This document shows positions 6,340 to 7,812 of a stretch of DNA of 7,812 bases, in pieces. The position numbers were made by a program, and so were the translations under genes. Position 1 is the stretch's first letter; each line of letters begins with the position of its first letter. Origin of the DNA: an uncultured Lachnospiraceae bacterium (GTDB lineage: Bacteria; Bacillota; Clostridia; Lachnospirales; Lachnospiraceae); contig CADCOL010000022.1 in assembly GCA_902803015.1 (NCBI GenBank), forward strand, positions 1-7,812, written 5' to 3'. The notes under the pieces are model-generated. The model was given only the letters and a program-made list of their open reading frames with translations. It searched no databases and was not told where the DNA came from.

Positions 6340-6349
6340 TCTGAAAAAG

Positions 6350-7735
6350 TTACACCACGTGTAAAAACACCCTTGCCACGAAGCCCGCGGCTCCTGCAGT
6401 TGCATTTGCACCGTCTTGTGCAATGTCGGTGTTTCCGGCGTTCGATATTTCCAGCTTCCCGCCCATCTCGGTTAAGAAATACTCGGTCAGGTAAAGCCCC
6501 AGTCCCGCGCCGTCCTTGTCGGACGAATTGCTTCCGCGCTTGTACTTCTCTTTTAAAAGCGGCAGCTCCTCCTGCTTCACGCCGGGGCCGAAATCGCGGA
6601 TCTCAATCAAAAGATAATCCCCCGAAAGCGATGTACTCAGTTCTATATCGGTATCCGCATATTTATAGGAATTCATAAAGAGATTGTCGAAAACCTGCTG
6701 CAGGCGCAGCTTGTCAATCATGACTTCGCACACGGGAACTGCGTACACGCTCTCCGGGCCGTCCTTCCCTCTCCGGGTATCCGTTTCCGGCTCACCTGCA
6801 CGGTTGCCTGCAAAAGCTACTGCCTTGCCGCGATAGTCCGCCGTCCTCAAAAGCTTCTCCACTACCGTCGACGGCTGACGCACGGGATTGACCGCAATCT
6901 GCGTCGCGTCCTGCACACTCGAATTAAAGAGGTTGTCAGTTAACGTCGTAATCTGATCCGCCTTTTCATTAATCAGATGAAAATACTCGCGCGACTTTTC
7001 ATCCTTCGCAAACTCATACCCGATTTCCGATGAGGACTTAATCGAAGCCACCGGCGTTTTGATATCGTGCGAAAGCTTCGCAATCGTTTCCTTCTTTTCG
7101 TCATTCGCCTTCTTCTCGGCTATCTGCGCTTTCTTAAGCTCCGAACGCATTAAATCAAACGCCTCCGTAAAGGAGCCGAACACATGCCCTTTATCCACTT
7201 CCAGAGGAACATCCAGATTGCCGCCGGCAATGCGGATTGCAAAATCGTTCATCCGCGCAAACGGTTTCAGAATGGTTTGATTCAGATAAATAAAATACGC
7301 AATAATCAGCACCATCTGCAGTGCAGAGAAAATAATCAAAACGCGCATCAAATCTTTCTTCGCGCTTTCCGTACGCTGCGAGGTCGGATTGTGAATCAGA
7401 ATCTTTCCGGCAATTTCCCCGTCCACAACAAGATCAAGAATGGTGTCGTTATTGTGAATAGCCTCGTTGACGGATTGCGACAGTTCTTCCGCGGATACCT
7501 GCGCACCGGCAGTACTCTGAAACAGTACTACGCCCGTAGTATCAATTACGGTATAGGCAAGCGATGTCCGGTATCCTTCCGGATTGCCGAAGTTTTCCTC
7601 CACACTCTTTACGCATTCATTGACAAGCACCGTATCCTGCCCCTCATCACGGATGCCGCGAATAATAAAGAAGCACAAAACAAGCTCCACAATGAACGTA
7701 AAGATAATCAAAAGAAGGAAGGGGGATTTTTTCAT
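6350..7735 (-). CDS. Membrane sensor histidine kinase HK2
   Basis: This 461-residue protein is likely the partner kinase of RR2. Domains: TM1 about 5-25; an extracytoplasmic sensor of about 100 residues (about 27-128) in which TVIDTTGVVLFQS resembles a strand-turn-strand of PAS/Cache-like sensor folds; TM2 about 130-151; HAMP about 152-204; DHp H-box KLSHDIKTP (phospho-His 223); N-box DNLFMNSYKYA (350-360); G1 DFGPGV (381-386); G2 GAGLGLYL (409-416). Catalytic residues look intact. It is clearly paralogous to HK1 (for example GSFTEAFDLMRSEL against GSFVEAFDIMREQL after HAMP). It has its own insertions, a charged Gly/Arg/Asp-rich stretch at about 309-332 before the N-box and an Ala/Gly/Asn/Asp-rich one at about 433-450 near the C-terminus. 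The start overlaps the RR2 stop (ATGA), with GGAGGAAGGA upstream. No terminator follows, so transcription may continue into the exporter. Confidence 0.94.
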   Translation of the reverse strand: MKKSPFLLLIIFTFIVELVLCFFIIRGIRDEGQDTVLVNECVKSVEENFGNPEGYRTSLAYTVIDTTGVVLFQSTAGAQVSAEELSQSVNEAIHNNDTILDLVVDGEIAGKILIHNPTSQRTESAKKDLMRVLIIFSALQMVLIIAYFIYLNQTILKPFARMNDFAIRIAGGNLDVPLEVDKGHVFGSFTEAFDLMRSELKKAQIAEKKANDEKKETIAKLSHDIKTPVASIKSSSEIGYEFAKDEKSREYFHLINEKADQITTLTDNLFNSSVQDATQIAVNPVRQPSTVVEKLLRTADYRGKAVAFAGNRAGEPETDTRRGKDGPESVYAVPVCEVMIDKLRLQQVFDNLFMNSYKYADTDIELSTSLSGDYLLIEIRDFGPGVKQEELPLLKEKYKRGSNSSDKDGAGLGLYLTEYFLTEMGGKLEISNAGNTDIAQDGANATAGAAGFVARVFLHVV

Positions 7736-7812
7736 CTTCCTTCCTCCGTTTCATAGCGATAGCCTTCCTTCCACACCGTAACGATGCGGCGCGGATTCTG
7801 CGGATCCTCTTC
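7732..7812 (-). CDS. C-terminal end of an OmpR-family response regulator RR2, cut by window edge
   Basis: Twenty-six codons and a TGA stop are visible. The residues RRIVTVWKEGYRYE match the end of the winged-helix DNA-binding domain of OmpR/PhoB regulators, where the family usually has (I/L)xTVxGxGYRxE; here K-E replaces the common G-x before GYRY. Its stop overlaps the HK2 start in the sequence ATGA (7735-7732), the same junction seen between RR1 and HK1. The receiver domain and the promoter of this unit lie outside the window. It is the closest candidate to bind the boxes at 6298-6339. Confidence 0.85.
   Translation of the reverse strand, partial: EEDPQNPRRIVTVWKEGYRYETEEGR

Noticed and set aside
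7184..7756. 190-codon plus-strand open frame opposite HK2
   Set aside because: It is antisense to a complete histidine kinase and has no recognisable protein features.

Overview
The window reads as chromosomal DNA from an anaerobic Firmicute of the class Clostridia, most likely Lachnospiraceae or a close relative. The basis is the ATP-type PEP carboxykinase sequence, strong AGGAGG-type ribosome binding sites, sigma-A-like promoters and moderate GC content. This placement is made by eye, not by a database search. Every supported gene lies on the minus strand, so transcription runs from high to low coordinates.

Layout in transcription order: (1) 7812-7732, the last 26 codons of an OmpR-type response regulator (RR2); (2) 7735-6350, histidine kinase HK2, with an ATGA overlap to RR2; (3) a 90-bp gap holding tandem TTTAAGACTT-type direct repeats at 10-11 bp spacing, the best regulatory signal in the window; (4) 6259-5504, an ABC ATPase of the MacB/LolD/BceA type; (5) 5502-3151, its 783-residue permease with two FtsX-type halves; (6) a 172-bp gap with a candidate promoter, a direct repeat, a palindrome and two leader hairpins; (7) 2978-2184, a second OmpR-type regulator (RR1) with an unusual Cys/His-rich linker; (8) 2187-793, histidine kinase HK1, again with an ATGA overlap; (9) a compact intergenic region where a Rho-independent terminator and a promoter share the same bases; (10) 654-1, the N-terminal 218 codons of pckA, running off the window.

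The core is therefore one ABC exporter bracketed by two complete RR-HK two-component systems. Such exporters usually move antimicrobial peptides, lipoproteins or other amphiphiles, and the adjacent kinases usually sense the substrate or the envelope damage it causes. A working model (inference) is that RR2, or RR1, binds the tandem boxes and switches on the exporter, while the second system adds another signal or cross-talk. HK1 and HK2 are recognisable paralogues, but each carries different low-complexity loop insertions. RR1 also has an expanded linker with a CxxC and several histidines. pckA (gluconeogenesis/anaplerosis) appears to be an unrelated neighbour with its own promoter.

No RNA genes, CRISPR arrays, insertion sequences or tRNAs were seen. 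There is no gene-free stretch longer than about 175 bp.
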